This document shows positions 24,755-34,818 of a stretch of DNA of 64,000 bases, piece after piece. Origin of the DNA: Sphingobacterium zeae (GTDB lineage Bacteria > Bacteroidota > Bacteroidia > Sphingobacteriales > Sphingobacteriaceae). The stretch is from assembly GCF_030818895.1 (NCBI RefSeq), contig NZ_JAUTBA010000001.1, positions 124,001 to 188,000 of the forward strand, given 5' to 3'. Numbering within the stretch: position 1 is the stretch's first letter; each line of letters opens with the position of its first letter. The notes beneath the pieces are model-generated. The model saw only the letters and a program-made list of their open reading frames with translations, ran no database searches and was not told where the DNA came from. A program made the position numbers and the translations under genes.

Positions 24755-26248
24755 CTATTTATATTTATTTATTATCTTTTTTAGAATTTCTATATTAAAA
24801 ATAACAAAAGAAGATAATGAAAGTACTACAAGGTATGTATAAGGTAACTTGTTACAACTATACAGAAAGTACAATGTCGAAAAAATTACTAAAGGAAGAA
24901 TATACTTTATTGCAATACTTAAAAATTCTCGGCCCTCAAATAACCGACTAACACAATATATTAGGAATATCAAAGAGGTGATTTCTCCTAATGCTAGAGA
25001 AAGTCCTAAATAAACCACATTATTAATGTAACCTCCTAAAAAAAGGACAGACACAGTGATACTAATTTTAATTATATTATATATTAAAATAATCTTACCC
25101 ATATTTACTCTTTTAATAAACTCAGATAAAATCATTGAATAGTTCTGAAAAAGAATTGCAATCAATAAAAAAGCAAGCAGCTGTATATTAAAATCAATTT
25201 TACCTAGTGTCCAAATATTAAAAATCCTCGGTATAATTGGCGTGAATACTACTATCCCAACAATTAGTAAATTTCCCGATAACTTCCAAAAAGACGAAAT
25301 TAAATCTAATATTTGAGTTTTTTGATTTAATGAGAAGTATTTTTGCAAATTGGGCATAAGCGGCGTTGTAGCAATATTTGACACCCGTAGGGCTGAATTT
25401 GAAATGATTCTATTTGTTCCGAAAAGAGTAACAGTTAAACTGTTATAAGCCCTAGAAACCACTAAACTTAAACCGATTTCATAGATTTTTTCTATAATAA
25501 AGCTGATGCTTAAAATAAAAGATTTTTTAATGGCATCGAATGATTTGGAAAGATCAAATTGATTAAAATTGAATTTTAAATCAAAAGGTAAGTTTTTCTT
25601 ACAATAAAAAAACAGATATATACTTTGTAAGCATTTCCCAATTAATAGAAATATACAAGTGTAATAAACACTCTTTGTAAAATATATTCCCACAATTGTT
25701 ACTATAAAATCGTACAATTCACCTAATGTTTGGTGTTTAATAGTGATATTGACCTTACCCAATGGTTCAAAAAAACGAACCATAAACATAGTTGTATATT
25801 GATAGATAATGAGAGAAATACTTAAATAAAATAGGGATTCACCAACTTTTAGTTCTGAAAATTGAAGATCATTATAATCCAAAAAGGATCTCAATATTGT
25901 CTTAGAACATAAGATAAAAGTCACAAGAACTTGAAAAAGCATCATAACAAGACTTGCACCCTGACCCGTATTAATAGCTTCATTCACATCCTTTCCTTGA
26001 TGATAACTTAAGTTAATTACATTCGAACTGTAATATAATTGCCCCAAATTAATAGCTCTTACCATTAATACAATGGCAGAGATAATTAACCAAAATGCAT
26101 ACCCATCTTTTCCAACTGATTGTATAAAAATGGGAACAAATAATATCTGCTTAAAGAAATTTATAACGATAGAAGAAACTCCCCATTGTAATGACATGAA
26201 ATACGACGGGGATTCCTTTATTTTTCTTAAAAAATTACGAAAAAACAT
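24755..26248 (-). CDS. wzx: Oligosaccharide flippase (Wzx-like)
   Basis: The 497-aa protein has some 12-14 hydrophobic helices and the MATE/MVF-like start (GVSSIVINFFKQILFVPIFIQSVGKDGYAFWLI). Such proteins move undecaprenyl-linked repeat units across the inner membrane. It is the first gene after the GDP-fucose genes and the start of the very AT-rich variable part of cluster A. A second flippase with a quite different sequence is found in cluster B. Confidence 0.9.
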   Translation of the reverse strand: MFFRNFLRKIKESPSYFMSLQWGVSSIVINFFKQILFVPIFIQSVGKDGYAFWLIISAIVLMVRAINLGQLYYSSNVINLSYHQGKDVNEAINTGQGASLVMMLFQVLVTFILCSKTILRSFLDYNDLQFSELKVGESLFYLSISLIIYQYTTMFMVRFFEPLGKVNITIKHQTLGELYDFIVTIVGIYFTKSVYYTCIFLLIGKCLQSIYLFFYCKKNLPFDLKFNFNQFDLSKSFDAIKKSFILSISFIIEKIYEIGLSLVVSRAYNSLTVTLFGTNRIISNSALRVSNIATTPLMPNLQKYFSLNQKTQILDLISSFWKLSGNLLIVGIVVFTPIIPRIFNIWTLGKIDFNIQLLAFLLIAILFQNYSMILSEFIKRVNMGKIILIYNIIKISITVSVLFLGGYINNVVYLGLSLALGEITSLIFLIYCVSRLFEGREFLSIAIKYILPLVIFSTLYFLYSCNKLPYTYLVVLSLSSFVIFNIEILKKIINKYK

Positions 26249-26275
26249 CTAATATATTTAACTTAGATATGCTTT

Positions 26276-27346
26276 TTAATTATTTAAATCACTTTTTACC
26301 ATCTCATTAACCAAAGCGGCCAAATCATATTTAGGTTCCCAACCTAATTTAGTCTTTGATTTCGTAGGGTCGCCAATTAACAAGTCAACCTCTGTAGGCC
26401 GATAGTATTGGGGATCAACGCGAACAATAACTTTCCCTATCTCCAATTGATATTCAGGGTTTGAGCAGGATTTCACTTTAGCAATCTCATTTTCTTCTGC
26501 TCCTTCAAACTCCAACTCAACACCAACTTCTAGAAAAGCTAAACGTACAAAATCACGGACAGAAGTCGTCACTCCCGTAGCAATCACATAGTCTTCCGCG
26601 ACGTCCTGCTGTAAAATGCGCCACATCGCCTCTACATAATCCTTAGCATGTCCCCAATCACGTAATGCATTTAAGTTTCCTAGATACAAACACTCTTGTT
26701 TACCCAAGGCAATAGCGGCGGTAGCCATTGTAATCTTACGTGTCACAAAGGTCTCTCCACGACGAGGTGATTCATGATTAAACAAAATACCATTACAGGC
26801 ATACATATTGTAGGCCTCTCTATAATTTTTGGTTATCCAAAAGCCATAGATCTTAGCAACGCCATAGGGAGAACGTGGATAGAAGGGAGAGTTTTCATCA
26901 TAAAAACCTCTTTCATTTTTATTCTCTTCTAAACCTCCATACAACTCAGACGTTGATGCTTGATAAATTCTTGTTTTTTTCTCCAATCCTAAAATACGTA
27001 CTGCTTCCAAAATACGCAACGTTCCAATCCCATCAACGTTGGCAACATATTCTGGAGAATCAAAAGATACCTTCACATGCGACATCGCACCTAGATTATA
27101 AATCTCGTCTGGCTGAACCTCTTGAATAATGCGGATAATATTGGTCGAATCCGTCAAATCACCATAGTGCAACTTAAAATTTACATTCAACTCATGTTGG
27201 TCTTGATACAAATGATCAATACGTTTTGTATTAAAAGAAGAAGCTCTCCTTTTGATACCATGTACCATATAACCTTTTTCCAATAATAGTTCTGCCAAGT
27301 ATGAACCATCCTGTCCTGTGATACCTGTAATTAATGCTGTTTTCAT
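26276..27346 (-). CDS. gmd: GDP-mannose 4,6-dehydratase
   Basis: The 356-aa SDR has the Gmd signature set: [23 protein letters not shown] at the NADP site, [21 protein letters not shown] and [19 protein letters not shown] with the catalytic Tyr and Lys, and [17 protein letters not shown]. It converts GDP-D-mannose to GDP-4-keto-6-deoxymannose, the first step to GDP-L-fucose. ManC and Fcl follow directly upstream in the same operon, so the pathway from mannose 1-phosphate is complete here. Confidence 0.97.
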   Translation of the reverse strand: MKTALITGITGQDGSYLAELLLEKGYMVHGIKRRASSFNTKRIDHLYQDQHELNVNFKLHYGDLTDSTNIIRIIQEVQPDEIYNLGAMSHVKVSFDSPEYVANVDGIGTLRILEAVRILGLEKKTRIYQASTSELYGGLEENKNERGFYDENSPFYPRSPYGVAKIYGFWITKNYREAYNMYACNGILFNHESPRRGETFVTRKITMATAAIALGKQECLYLGNLNALRDWGHAKDYVEAMWRILQQDVAEDYVIATGVTTSVRDFVRLAFLEVGVELEFEGAEENEIAKVKSCSNPEYQLEIGKVIVRVDPQYYRPTEVDLLIGDPTKSKTKLGWEPKYDLAALVNEMVKSDLNN

Positions 27347-27407
27347 ATTTAATATCGTATACTATTAGGTATTGTATAAAACCAGCTATACAATACGGTT
27401 AATAATC

Positions 27408-28358
27408 TTATAATTTTACTTCTTTATATTGTCCTTCGTTTGCTAAAAACCAGGCGTAGGTCCGTTCAATTCCTTCTTTCAATTCAACTTCATGCTTCCA
27501 ACCCAGCTCATGCATTTTGGAGATATCCATCAATTTACGCGGCGTACCATCTGGTTTAGAGCTATCCCAAACAATCTCTCCTTCATGACCAACAACCTGT
27601 TGTATTAGCTCAGCAAGTTCTTTTATGGTTAAATCTTCGCCTGTACCGACATTATACAGATGCTCGGGTAATGTATTCTCCAAAGCAAAGATGACAGATG
27701 CCGCCATATCGTCCACAAATAAAAACTCACGCATAGGCGTACCTGATCCCCACAAAGTGACGGGTTGATTCCCGTTTAACTTTGCCTCATGAAACTTCCG
27801 AATCATGGCTGGCAACACATGGGATGACTTCAAATCGAAATTATCATGTGTGCCGTATAAATTGGTCGGCATTAAACTCACATAGTCTTTTCCAAATTGT
27901 TTGCGAATGGCTTGACAGGTTTTTACACCGGTAATTTTTGCGATCGCATACCATTCATTGGTAGGCTCCAAGCTATCTGTTAAAAGGTAGTCTTCTTTTA
28001 ACGGCTGAGGCGCAAACTTGGGATAGATGCAAGAAGAGCCCAAGAAAATAAACTTGTCAACGTCACTTTGCAAAGCGGTATCAATCAAATTATTTTGGAT
28101 CTGCATATTTTCCATTAAAAACTGATACGGAAAATCATTATTGGCCAAAATACCCCCCACACGAGCAGCGGCATCAATAACAACTTCCGGCGACTCCTCC
28201 TCAAAAAATGCTTGGACGGCCACCTGGTCACGTAGATCCAGCTCAGCACTACTTTTTCCAATAAGGTTTGTATAGCCTTTTGATGCTAATATTCTCCAAA
28301 TAGCTGCACCCACCATTCCACGGTGACCAGCAATGTATATCTTTGTATTTTTTTCCAT
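27408..28358 (-). CDS. fcl: GDP-L-fucose synthase
   Basis: The 316-aa SDR starts at the ATG 28358 (a TTG at 28361 is not needed). It has [13 protein letters not shown] at the NADP site, [27 protein letters not shown] with the catalytic Tyr/Lys and [20 protein letters not shown], all standard for Fcl/WcaG. It epimerises and reduces the Gmd product to GDP-L-fucose. It lies 62 bases before gmd and 15 bases after manC. Confidence 0.97.
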   Translation of the reverse strand: MEKNTKIYIAGHRGMVGAAIWRILASKGYTNLIGKSSAELDLRDQVAVQAFFEEESPEVVIDAAARVGGILANNDFPYQFLMENMQIQNNLIDTALQSDVDKFIFLGSSCIYPKFAPQPLKEDYLLTDSLEPTNEWYAIAKITGVKTCQAIRKQFGKDYVSLMPTNLYGTHDNFDLKSSHVLPAMIRKFHEAKLNGNQPVTLWGSGTPMREFLFVDDMAASVIFALENTLPEHLYNVGTGEDLTIKELAELIQQVVGHEGEIVWDSSKPDGTPRKLMDISKMHELGWKHEVELKEGIERTYAWFLANEGQYKEVKL

Positions 28359-28375
28359 CAAAAATGTTTTTTCGG

Positions 28376-29371
28376 CTAATCCAATAATTTTGACTGATGC
28401 TTTTCAAGCATGTTATAAATTTTCTTGACGTCCTGAGATTTTTCCTTTTGTATAATCAAAAACGCATCTTTGGTATGCACGAATATGGCTCTTTTAAGCC
28501 CTACAAACCCAGTAAAAATATCCGTCCCGATTACTATATTTCCTTGATCGTCTTTTGGGTAACCGCTATCGATAAAATAATCGTACAACGATTCAAAAGA
28601 ACCCAAATCGGACCAGTCAAAACTTGTCGGCACAACCCGAATTTTTTTAGAACGTTCCATTACAGCATAATCTACTGATATCGAAGGTATAGCTAAAGAC
28701 AAATCTTCATCTAGAAATCCTTCTTTAGACGCTTCCCATACCGCCAGCGCGCGCTCATAAACAACCGGCTCATATCTCTTTAATTCTTCCAAAAAAACAG
28801 AAGCCTGAAAACAAAACATTCCTGAATTCCATAAGAAGTTACCTTTCTCGATAAAATCTTCTGCCGTATCCTGATTAGGTTTTTCGCGGAACGACTTTAC
28901 CTCATCGCCATCAAATTCAATATAACCATAACCTGTCTCTGGACGGGTAGGACGAATACCAAACGTAACAATAAAGCCTTCCTTAGCTTTTTCTATCCCC
29001 TCTTCCATCGCCCTTCTGTAAGCTTCATCTCCATCAATCATATGATCGGAAGGCGTTACAATAAGGATATCTTCTGGATCTACACTAAAGGCCGCAAAAG
29101 CAATTGCCGCTGCTGTATTACGTGGAGTAGCTTCTACAATATTTTTATAAGGCAGTCCGCAGGACACCATCGCCTTATGACTTAAATGCGTATTATCTTT
29201 ATTTCCTACCACAATAACGCGCTCAGCTACTTGTTGGTTGCGCTGCACTGTCATTTCAAATAGGGATTTCCCATCAAACAAGCCCAAATATTGCTTTGGA
29301 CTATGCTTGCGCGATAGCGGCCACAAACGGCTACCGATACCCCCTGACAAAAGAACGTGTACGATGTTCAT
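28376..29371 (-). CDS. manC: Mannose-1-phosphate guanylyltransferase
   Basis: The 331-aa protein carries the GTP loop [20 protein letters not shown] at residues 8-27, [23 protein letters not shown] and FREKP, then a cut-down C-terminal region ending [20 protein letters not shown]. It makes GDP-mannose from mannose 1-phosphate. It lacks the phosphomannose isomerase domain of the long bifunctional ManC/AlgA proteins, as is usual in Bacteroidota. A diverged 3' stump of a second manC survives at 35540-35665. Confidence 0.96.
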   Translation of the reverse strand: MNIVHVLLSGGIGSRLWPLSRKHSPKQYLGLFDGKSLFEMTVQRNQQVAERVIVVGNKDNTHLSHKAMVSCGLPYKNIVEATPRNTAAAIAFAAFSVDPEDILIVTPSDHMIDGDEAYRRAMEEGIEKAKEGFIVTFGIRPTRPETGYGYIEFDGDEVKSFREKPNQDTAEDFIEKGNFLWNSGMFCFQASVFLEELKRYEPVVYERALAVWEASKEGFLDEDLSLAIPSISVDYAVMERSKKIRVVPTSFDWSDLGSFESLYDYFIDSGYPKDDQGNIVIGTDIFTGFVGLKRAIFVHTKDAFLIIQKEKSQDVKKIYNMLEKHQSKLLD

Positions 29372-29404
29372 TTTGATAATCTTCTTTAATAGTTATTCAA
29401 TAAA

Positions 29405-30787
29405 TTATTCGCCGATGGCATAATAGTCAAAACCCAAAGCATCTAATTCTTTACGATCCAACAACTTTCGACCGTCAAATACAAAGGCTGGCTTTTTCAT
29501 CTCTTGTTTTATTCTGCCCCAATCATAGGATTTAAACTCATCCCATTCGGTCAAAATAGCTGTGGCATGTGCATCGGCAATCGCTTCATAAGGGTCATTG
29601 ACAACCGTTACCAGGCGGCGGTTTTCTTCGGCCGAACGCGTGCCTAAATAATCAAGATCTTTATAAATCTGCTCCGCGGAAACTTTAGGATCATAAACAA
29701 CTACATGCGCTTCTTCTTCTAACAGATGGTCGGCCACATAAATGGCAGCAGATTCACGGGTATCGTTGGTGTCTTTCTTAAAAGCCCATCCCAAAAACGC
29801 AATCTTTTTACCATTTACAGTATTGTACATGGTCTTAATGATATGCTGTGCAAAACGTGCTTTCTGATGATCGTTCAATGTAATGACCTGCTCCCAATAA
29901 TCAGCCACGGCCGTTAAATTATAGGTACGTGCAATATAAACAAGATTCAAAATGTCCTTTTGGAAGCAAGAACCACCAAAACCGACAGAAGCTTTTAAAA
30001 ACTTAGGCCCAATACGGCTATCATGACCAATAGCTCGGGATACTTCATCCACATTAGCTCCAGTAACCTCGCACAACTCTGAAATGGCATTAATCGATGA
30101 TACACGTTGTGCTAAAAATGCATTGGCCACAAGCTTCGAAAGCTCGGATGACCATAGATTGGTTGTCAAGATGCGCTCACGCGGAACCCATTCGGCATAT
30201 ACATCCACCAAAGCCTGTACCGCTTCTGCATCTTCTCCCCCAATAAGAACGCGATCTGGGTTGTGCAAATCCGTGACCGCAGTACCTTCGGCCAAAAACT
30301 CTGGGTTGGATAAGATATGGAAATTAACTCCGTTACCGGTATTGTCCAAAATACTTTTCAATGCCGCAGCAGTACGAACCGGCAATGTCGACTTTTCAAC
30401 AACAATTTTGTCATTTTTAGCGACCGAAGCAATCTGACGCGCACATAATTCAATATACTTTAAATCGGCTGCCTGACCTTTGCCCTTACCGTAAGTTTTG
30501 GTCGGTGTATTGACAGAAATAAAAATCATATCAGCCTCATCGATGGCTTTGTCAACATCGGTAGAAAAGAAAAGGTTACGTCCTCGTGCTTCTGCAACGA
30601 CAGCATCAAGACCTGGCTCATAAACGGGAAGATTGTCCAGATCGGTATCATTCCAGGCATCAATGCGCGCCTGATTGAGATCAACTACTGTAACCTGCAC
30701 ATTGGGATTTTTCTGTGCAATGACCGACATGGTAGGTCCCCCTACATAACCTGCACCAATACAGGCTATTTTCTTAATTTCTTTCAT
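29405..30787 (-). CDS. ugd: UDP-glucose 6-dehydrogenase, eukaryote-like type
   Basis: The 460-aa enzyme begins [20 protein letters not shown], the NAD site, and has the catalytic Cys274 in [12 protein letters not shown], with [10 protein letters not shown] and [17 protein letters not shown]. The GGPTM start and overall length resemble animal UGDH more than the short E. coli Ugd. It makes UDP-glucuronate, the donor for acidic residues in the polymer. It is the second gene of the cluster A operon, after the regulator, and the only UDP-uronate gene in the window. Confidence 0.96.
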   Translation of the reverse strand: MKEIKKIACIGAGYVGGPTMSVIAQKNPNVQVTVVDLNQARIDAWNDTDLDNLPVYEPGLDAVVAEARGRNLFFSTDVDKAIDEADMIFISVNTPTKTYGKGKGQAADLKYIELCARQIASVAKNDKIVVEKSTLPVRTAAALKSILDNTGNGVNFHILSNPEFLAEGTAVTDLHNPDRVLIGGEDAEAVQALVDVYAEWVPRERILTTNLWSSELSKLVANAFLAQRVSSINAISELCEVTGANVDEVSRAIGHDSRIGPKFLKASVGFGGSCFQKDILNLVYIARTYNLTAVADYWEQVITLNDHQKARFAQHIIKTMYNTVNGKKIAFLGWAFKKDTNDTRESAAIYVADHLLEEEAHVVVYDPKVSAEQIYKDLDYLGTRSAEENRRLVTVVNDPYEAIADAHATAILTEWDEFKSYDWGRIKQEMKKPAFVFDGRKLLDRKELDALGFDYYAIGE

Positions 30788-30834
30788 TTTATTGCAGTTA
30801 ATTCTTATTTTTTGATAGCAATGTTTTTCAATGA

Positions 30835-31356
30835 TTAAACAGGTGTGTCCACTTTTTGATAGAGAACGATAACACCTTGTACATTTTTAGGTACTTCTGT
30901 ATACACGGTCACCTTCTTACCAAGTATTGTGCCAGCTTTGGCGGCAGCCTGCATTAAGTAGGCTGAATTAAGTTGCTCGCCAACAACAAGCACTTCAATA
31001 TGCCCCGAATCCACTCCTTTGGCATAATCCCCCATCAGCGCTACTTCATGAACATCCCCGGCACGCTCCAATATTTGATCCACAAAGGTTTCAATGCCCA
31101 AAAAGCTATGGATCAGTCCCTGAAGTGACGAAAATAGCGAATGCTTGATATTAGCCTGATAAAATATCCGATGATCACGCTCCTCGCGAAGTAAATAACC
31201 GGCTTCGGTCAGTTGATTCAACTCCTTGCGAATTGAATTGGTCGATTCTTTGAACTCATCCGCCAAGCCCCGTAGGTAACCCCGGTTGCCTGCCGAAACA
31301 AAAAATTTGATTAATAACTTTAAACGTGTCTTGGATGTAATTAAGGTATCCAACAT
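30835..31356 (-). CDS. Winged-helix transcriptional regulator, first gene of cluster A
   Basis: Starting at the ATG 31356 the protein has 173 aa and opens [21 protein letters not shown]; the longer frame to 31383 would start upstream of the expected transcription start, so it is not used. Residues about 10-70 form an ArsR/MarR-like winged helix ([34 protein letters not shown] with the wing HRIFYQ). The C-terminal half resembles a nucleotidyltransferase-like or effector domain ([22 protein letters not shown]). It probably controls the operon that it heads; the palindrome at 31460-31469 is a candidate site. Confidence 0.85.
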   Translation of the reverse strand: MLDTLITSKTRLKLLIKFFVSAGNRGYLRGLADEFKESTNSIRKELNQLTEAGYLLREERDHRIFYQANIKHSLFSSLQGLIHSFLGIETFVDQILERAGDVHEVALMGDYAKGVDSGHIEVLVVGEQLNSAYLMQAAAKAGTILGKKVTVYTEVPKNVQGVIVLYQKVDTPV

Positions 31357-31380
31357 TGGAATAGCATTTAAGTTGAGTAA

Positions 31381-31412
31381 CAAAAGTACTCATTTCTAGT
31401 TGTAGCTCCAAA
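31381..31412 (-). promoter_or_regulatory. Promoter of the cluster A operon
   Basis: On the minus strand TTTG at 31409-31412 is followed after 20 bases by TACTTTTG at 31381-31388, an excellent Bacteroidota sigma-A promoter (TTTG, N19-23, TAnnTTTG). Transcription should start about 31375, which fixes the regulator start at 31356. The following genes down to 12308 run without a gap longer than about 62 bases. Confidence 0.75.
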
Positions 31413-31459
31413 TTAAATTAGTATTAACTATCTGAGAATTTAACAATAAGCACATAAAC

Positions 31460-31469
31460 TCCACGTGGA
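31460..31469. promoter_or_regulatory. 10-bp perfect palindrome upstream of cluster A promoter
   Basis: TCCACGTGGA lies about 48 bases upstream of the -33 element of the cluster A promoter, between it and the gene for a single-TM protein. A symmetric site at this distance could bind the winged-helix regulator or the response regulator of the nearby two-component pair. No second copy was noticed. Confidence 0.35.
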
Positions 31470-31488
31470 ACATAACCAAAAATGAAGA

Positions 31489-31517
31489 AACCCCGGCAAG
31501 CAGGGTCCCTTCGGGTT
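31489..31517 (-). terminator. Stem-loop after the single-TM protein gene
   Basis: AACCCC at 31489-31494 can pair with GGGTT at 31513-31517; on the minus strand it is followed by TCTTCATTTTT. It lies 36 bases past the stop of 31553-32047 and would separate that gene from the cluster A promoter. Confidence 0.4.
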
Positions 31518-31552
31518 AAATAGGTATGTAATATGGAATAAAAACACGTAAA

Positions 31553-32047
31553 TTATTTATTGATCATATCGCCCTTTTTTTCGGAATGAATATGATAGAC
31601 ACCCATCATGGGAAGAACCGTGCTAAAGGCTTTCTTGTCCCCATTCTGGTAATTAATTACAGCTTGTATTCTGACTTTATATTGTGTCAGATCAACTTCT
31701 TTACCTTTATCCGATCCGATCCGAAACCGTACCGAAACTTCATACGAAGTATTTTCATTCTCTTTAAAGGGTAGCACCAAGATCTGCTGCAGCTTGATCT
31801 CTACTTTTGCGTCTGTCGACCGGACGTCCTTCACCACAATATTAGTGACATCGTCCCGAAATCGCTCACCCCGAAAAACAAGCGCCCCGTGGGTCGCCCG
31901 CAAACTGCCGCTGTATTGCCCAGGATGTTCCTGGAAACGGTAGTAAACATTCATCGAAACATCGGTAGGTTTTTTCCTTCTAGAAGAAAATACCCGAAAT
32001 AGCGCGTACATAAATGCAATAAACAGGAATATATATAAATACGTCAT
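31553..32047 (-). CDS. Single-TM protein of unknown function (paralogue 1)
   Basis: From the ATG at 32047 the protein has 164 aa (32053 would be a TTG). It has one N-terminal membrane helix (residues 2-18), a short basic stretch (SSRRKK) and a soluble beta-rich domain with YYRFQEHPGQYSGSLR, IVVKDVRSTDAKVEIKLQQILVLPF and KKAFSTVLPMMGVYHI. The protein at 34819-35310 has the same layout and many shared residues (QYSG, FSTVL). They flank a two-component pair on the opposite strand. The family is not known to me; a membrane-anchored sensor or accessory part is a guess. Confidence 0.72.
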   Translation of the reverse strand: MTYLYIFLFIAFMYALFRVFSSRRKKPTDVSMNVYYRFQEHPGQYSGSLRATHGALVFRGERFRDDVTNIVVKDVRSTDAKVEIKLQQILVLPFKENENTSYEVSVRFRIGSDKGKEVDLTQYKVRIQAVINYQNGDKKAFSTVLPMMGVYHIHSEKKGDMINK

Positions 32048-32228
32048 AATCAACTCATCATTCTATCTGAATTTCAATACCCTTGCGTTCGTAGATATTC
32101 GTTTTAAGTGCGTGAAGCAAATGTAAAAAGTAAATGCAGACGGAAACAGAGACCCTAGGGTCTTATTTACAATTAGGAAAATAAAAGCTTATTAGATTTA
32201 CTGAAAATAATGCACTTTTGTTTGCCTT

Positions 32229-34148
32229 ATGAAGCCAAATATTATTGTCACCATTCTGTTGCTGCTGAGCATAGCAACCATCCGCTTCGGAAGAGAGGCG
32301 CTGGTAGCCAATAATCTGGCAGCATTAAAGACTTGCGTGGCCAACCAATCGCCGATTGGCATTACCAAGGAAAATCCGGCATATACCCATCCAATATATT
32401 ACTCCACCCATCCCGACCTCTTTGTCCCCCTGAACCAGATCAAAAGGGATGTCGATCAGGAAAAGGGCATTTTCTGGTTAAAAAAACAGATTTATCCTTC
32501 AGACAGCTTATCAACAGGGAGTTATGTCTTGTCTTTCGATTATCTGACCTATGTCAATCTTACGGTGATCGATGCCAAAGGGGAAATAGCGTATAGAAGA
32601 AGATCGGGCTTGTTCCGCAAACGCTACGAACTCGCGCCGCAGGATGGCCGTGATCATTTTGTGTTAAATCTAAAAGCTGGGACACCCTACACGCTATTGC
32701 TCCGGGTCAAACATAGCAAAGGCTACACCCCCGTATATAATTTCCATTTGCAAACGGAACTAAATTACGTCAAAAAGAAGCAGCGTAGCCGAATTGTCCA
32801 CGCCTTTATGGAAGGTGCCATTATCGTACTACTGCTCTATATGGCATTGGCCTGGATGGTGTCGCGCTACCGCCCCTATATCTGGATCTTTCTATTCCTG
32901 CTGTCTATCGGTATGTATAGCGTAGCGCTGCAAAACTTCTTTGTCGATTTCTTCTTCTATAATAGGCCGCAACTGGGCTGGAGCACCGTATCGCTTTTTA
33001 GCCGCTTTGCAGCCATCAGCTTCTATCTGCTGACCATCGATTTTCTTCAGTTAAGAAAACTGCACACACGGTATTATAAAGTCGCGTGTTATATCATCGC
33101 TGCCATTGGCCTCACTGCACTGTTTACTTTCGTCAATAACTTTTATTTTGTCAATTATAAGCAGAGCAACTGGGTCAATATTACCCTGGGTATTATCCAC
33201 ATGCTTTATTTTTCCAACTTGTTTATTTCCCTCTGGAAAAAGATCGACTTGATGCAGCGTTTCCTGGCCTATGGAAGTGTATTTTTTGTTACGGGCATTA
33301 CAGCGATGGTGTATTGTGCGCTTACGCTGCAGGAACAGGCCATACAATATGTATCCATGCTGACGCAGTTTTTTGCCCTGTGCATCACCATGCTGCTACT
33401 GATCGGAATACGCCTAAAATTACGTAAAAACGAACTGGACTACCATCGATCGACCGAATCCATTGTGCTGGAACGCACCACCGAACTTAAGAAAGCAAAC
33501 AACGCGCTTTATGAACAGCAGATTCAACTGCTGCAAAAAAATCGGTATATCGAAACCTTGATCGACGAAGTCAATCATCGGGTCAAAAACAATTTGCAGC
33601 TGTTATATAGCCTCGGCAGTTTGTATAAAACAGGGGAAAACCATGGTGTGCAACACCACCGCGCCATTCAATCCATGCAAGACCGCATCCACGCCATGAT
33701 GCTGGTGAACCAGCTGCTGGTCTACAATCAAAATAGCCAGCTAAAGTTAAAAGCCTTGGTGATTGAAACAGTCGATTACCTCAGGCAGATGCATGACCCC
33801 GAAAAAACAGTCAGCATCAACGTCGATATTGAACAAGACTGGTTTATTTCAACCAACACGTCAATCCCCTTAGCATTGATCATTACAGAGCTATTGACCA
33901 ATAGCTATAAATACGCTTTTCCAAAAGGAAGTATTAGCGAGCCAGTCATTAGCCTGCGTATCGTCAAGCAGAGATTTGTGACAACCATGCACGTAGCAGA
34001 TAATGGCGTGGGGGCAGCCGAAGCCGTTTTATCCACTTCTTTTGGAATAGGCCTGGTTAAAGACCTCACCAGACAGATCAAAGGGACAGTGACAATCCTG
34101 CAAGAGCGCGGATTTCAGTATATATTTGAATTTAACAACATGATATGA
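32229..34148 (+). CDS. 7TMR-DISM sensor histidine kinase with HisKA_2 core
   Basis: The 639-aa protein has a signal-like start, a periplasmic jelly-roll domain (residues about 50-180, FWLKKQI ... GSYVLSFDYLT, the 7TMR-DISMED2 type often linked to carbohydrate sensing), seven membrane helices (about 190-395), a coiled coil and a HisKA_2 core with His450 in DEVNHRVKNNLQLL. The ATPase part has the N box TELLTNSYKYAF (Asn558) and DNGVG at 591-595. It phosphorylates the response regulator encoded in the ATGA overlap downstream. Position beside two polysaccharide clusters suggests that it controls one or both; this is inferred. Confidence 0.93.
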   Translation: MKPNIIVTILLLLSIATIRFGREALVANNLAALKTCVANQSPIGITKENPAYTHPIYYSTHPDLFVPLNQIKRDVDQEKGIFWLKKQIYPSDSLSTGSYVLSFDYLTYVNLTVIDAKGEIAYRRRSGLFRKRYELAPQDGRDHFVLNLKAGTPYTLLLRVKHSKGYTPVYNFHLQTELNYVKKKQRSRIVHAFMEGAIIVLLLYMALAWMVSRYRPYIWIFLFLLSIGMYSVALQNFFVDFFFYNRPQLGWSTVSLFSRFAAISFYLLTIDFLQLRKLHTRYYKVACYIIAAIGLTALFTFVNNFYFVNYKQSNWVNITLGIIHMLYFSNLFISLWKKIDLMQRFLAYGSVFFVTGITAMVYCALTLQEQAIQYVSMLTQFFALCITMLLLIGIRLKLRKNELDYHRSTESIVLERTTELKKANNALYEQQIQLLQKNRYIETLIDEVNHRVKNNLQLLYSLGSLYKTGENHGVQHHRAIQSMQDRIHAMMLVNQLLVYNQNSQLKLKALVIETVDYLRQMHDPEKTVSINVDIEQDWFISTNTSIPLALIITELLTNSYKYAFPKGSISEPVISLRIVKQRFVTTMHVADNGVGAAEAVLSTSFGIGLVKDLTRQIKGTVTILQERGFQYIFEFNNMI

Positions 34149-34756
34149 GCCTTAAAGTATTAATTGTAGAAGATGAAATGATTATTGCCCGATTTATTGA
34201 ATATCAGCTCCACTCCCTTTATACCGGTTTGGAACTGCATATTGCACTGACTGTCGACGAGGCAGATCAGTACATGGAGCAAAACTCACCCGATCTGGTA
34301 CTCTGCGATATTCAGCTCAATGATCGATTGGATGGCATTGAGCTGATGGAGAAATATACAGCAAAGAAACATTTCAGTCTAATCTTTATCACTTCTTATC
34401 AATCCAAAAGTAGTATCGATCGCGCAGCAGCACTACATCCTGAGAATTACATCATTAAACCGCTGGGCGAAAACCGCCTCTATGCAGGCACGCACATGGT
34501 GATCCAGCGGCTACAGCAACAAAAGAATAAAAGTCAGGCCGTGGAAAAGCTGAAGACATTGACGCCGGCCGAGTTAAATATCCTGAAGCTGATTGCACTC
34601 CGCCATACCACCAAATATATCGCCGAATCATTATTCCTCAGTCCCTATACCATCAAAAATACAAGACACCGCATCTGCCGAAAACTGGATCTCAATGAAG
34701 AAAATAATGCCCTGTTATCTTGGGCTATCGAACATCAGCACCTGCTTAAATTTTGA
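34145..34756 (+). CDS. Response regulator with LuxR-type HTH
   Basis: The 203-aa protein has a receiver domain (Asp10-Glu11, phosphoacceptor Asp55 in LVLCDIQL, Thr83-Ser84, Lys105 in YIIKPLG) and a C-terminal helix-turn-helix (residues about 138-195, LTPAELNILKLIALRHTTKYIAESLFLSPYTIKNTRHRI). The ATGA overlap with the kinase gene shows co-translation and pairs the two. Targets may include the convergent and divergent paralogous genes around it or the polysaccharide promoters; no site can be named. Confidence 0.93.
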   Translation: MSLKVLIVEDEMIIARFIEYQLHSLYTGLELHIALTVDEADQYMEQNSPDLVLCDIQLNDRLDGIELMEKYTAKKHFSLIFITSYQSKSSIDRAAALHPENYIIKPLGENRLYAGTHMVIQRLQQQKNKSQAVEKLKTLTPAELNILKLIALRHTTKYIAESLFLSPYTIKNTRHRICRKLDLNEENNALLSWAIEHQHLLKF

Positions 34757-34758
34757 GA

Positions 34759-34793
34759 CAAAAAAATAAGGGTTTGCAATGAAGCAAACCCTT
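34759..34793 (-). terminator. Bidirectional intrinsic terminator
   Basis: AAGGGTTTGC at 34768-34777 pairs perfectly with GCAAACCCTT at 34784-34793 around a six-base loop. On the minus strand it is followed by ATTTTTTT, ending the 34819-35310 gene; on the plus strand it lies just behind the response regulator with a weaker T run. It probably serves both. Confidence 0.8.
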
Positions 34794-34818
34794 TCTCATA
34801 AAATAAGAATTACGCAAA

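Noticed and set aside
31357..31383. Upstream start for the winged-helix regulator
   Set aside because: The promoter -7 element lies at 31381-31388, so a start there would not be in the transcript.
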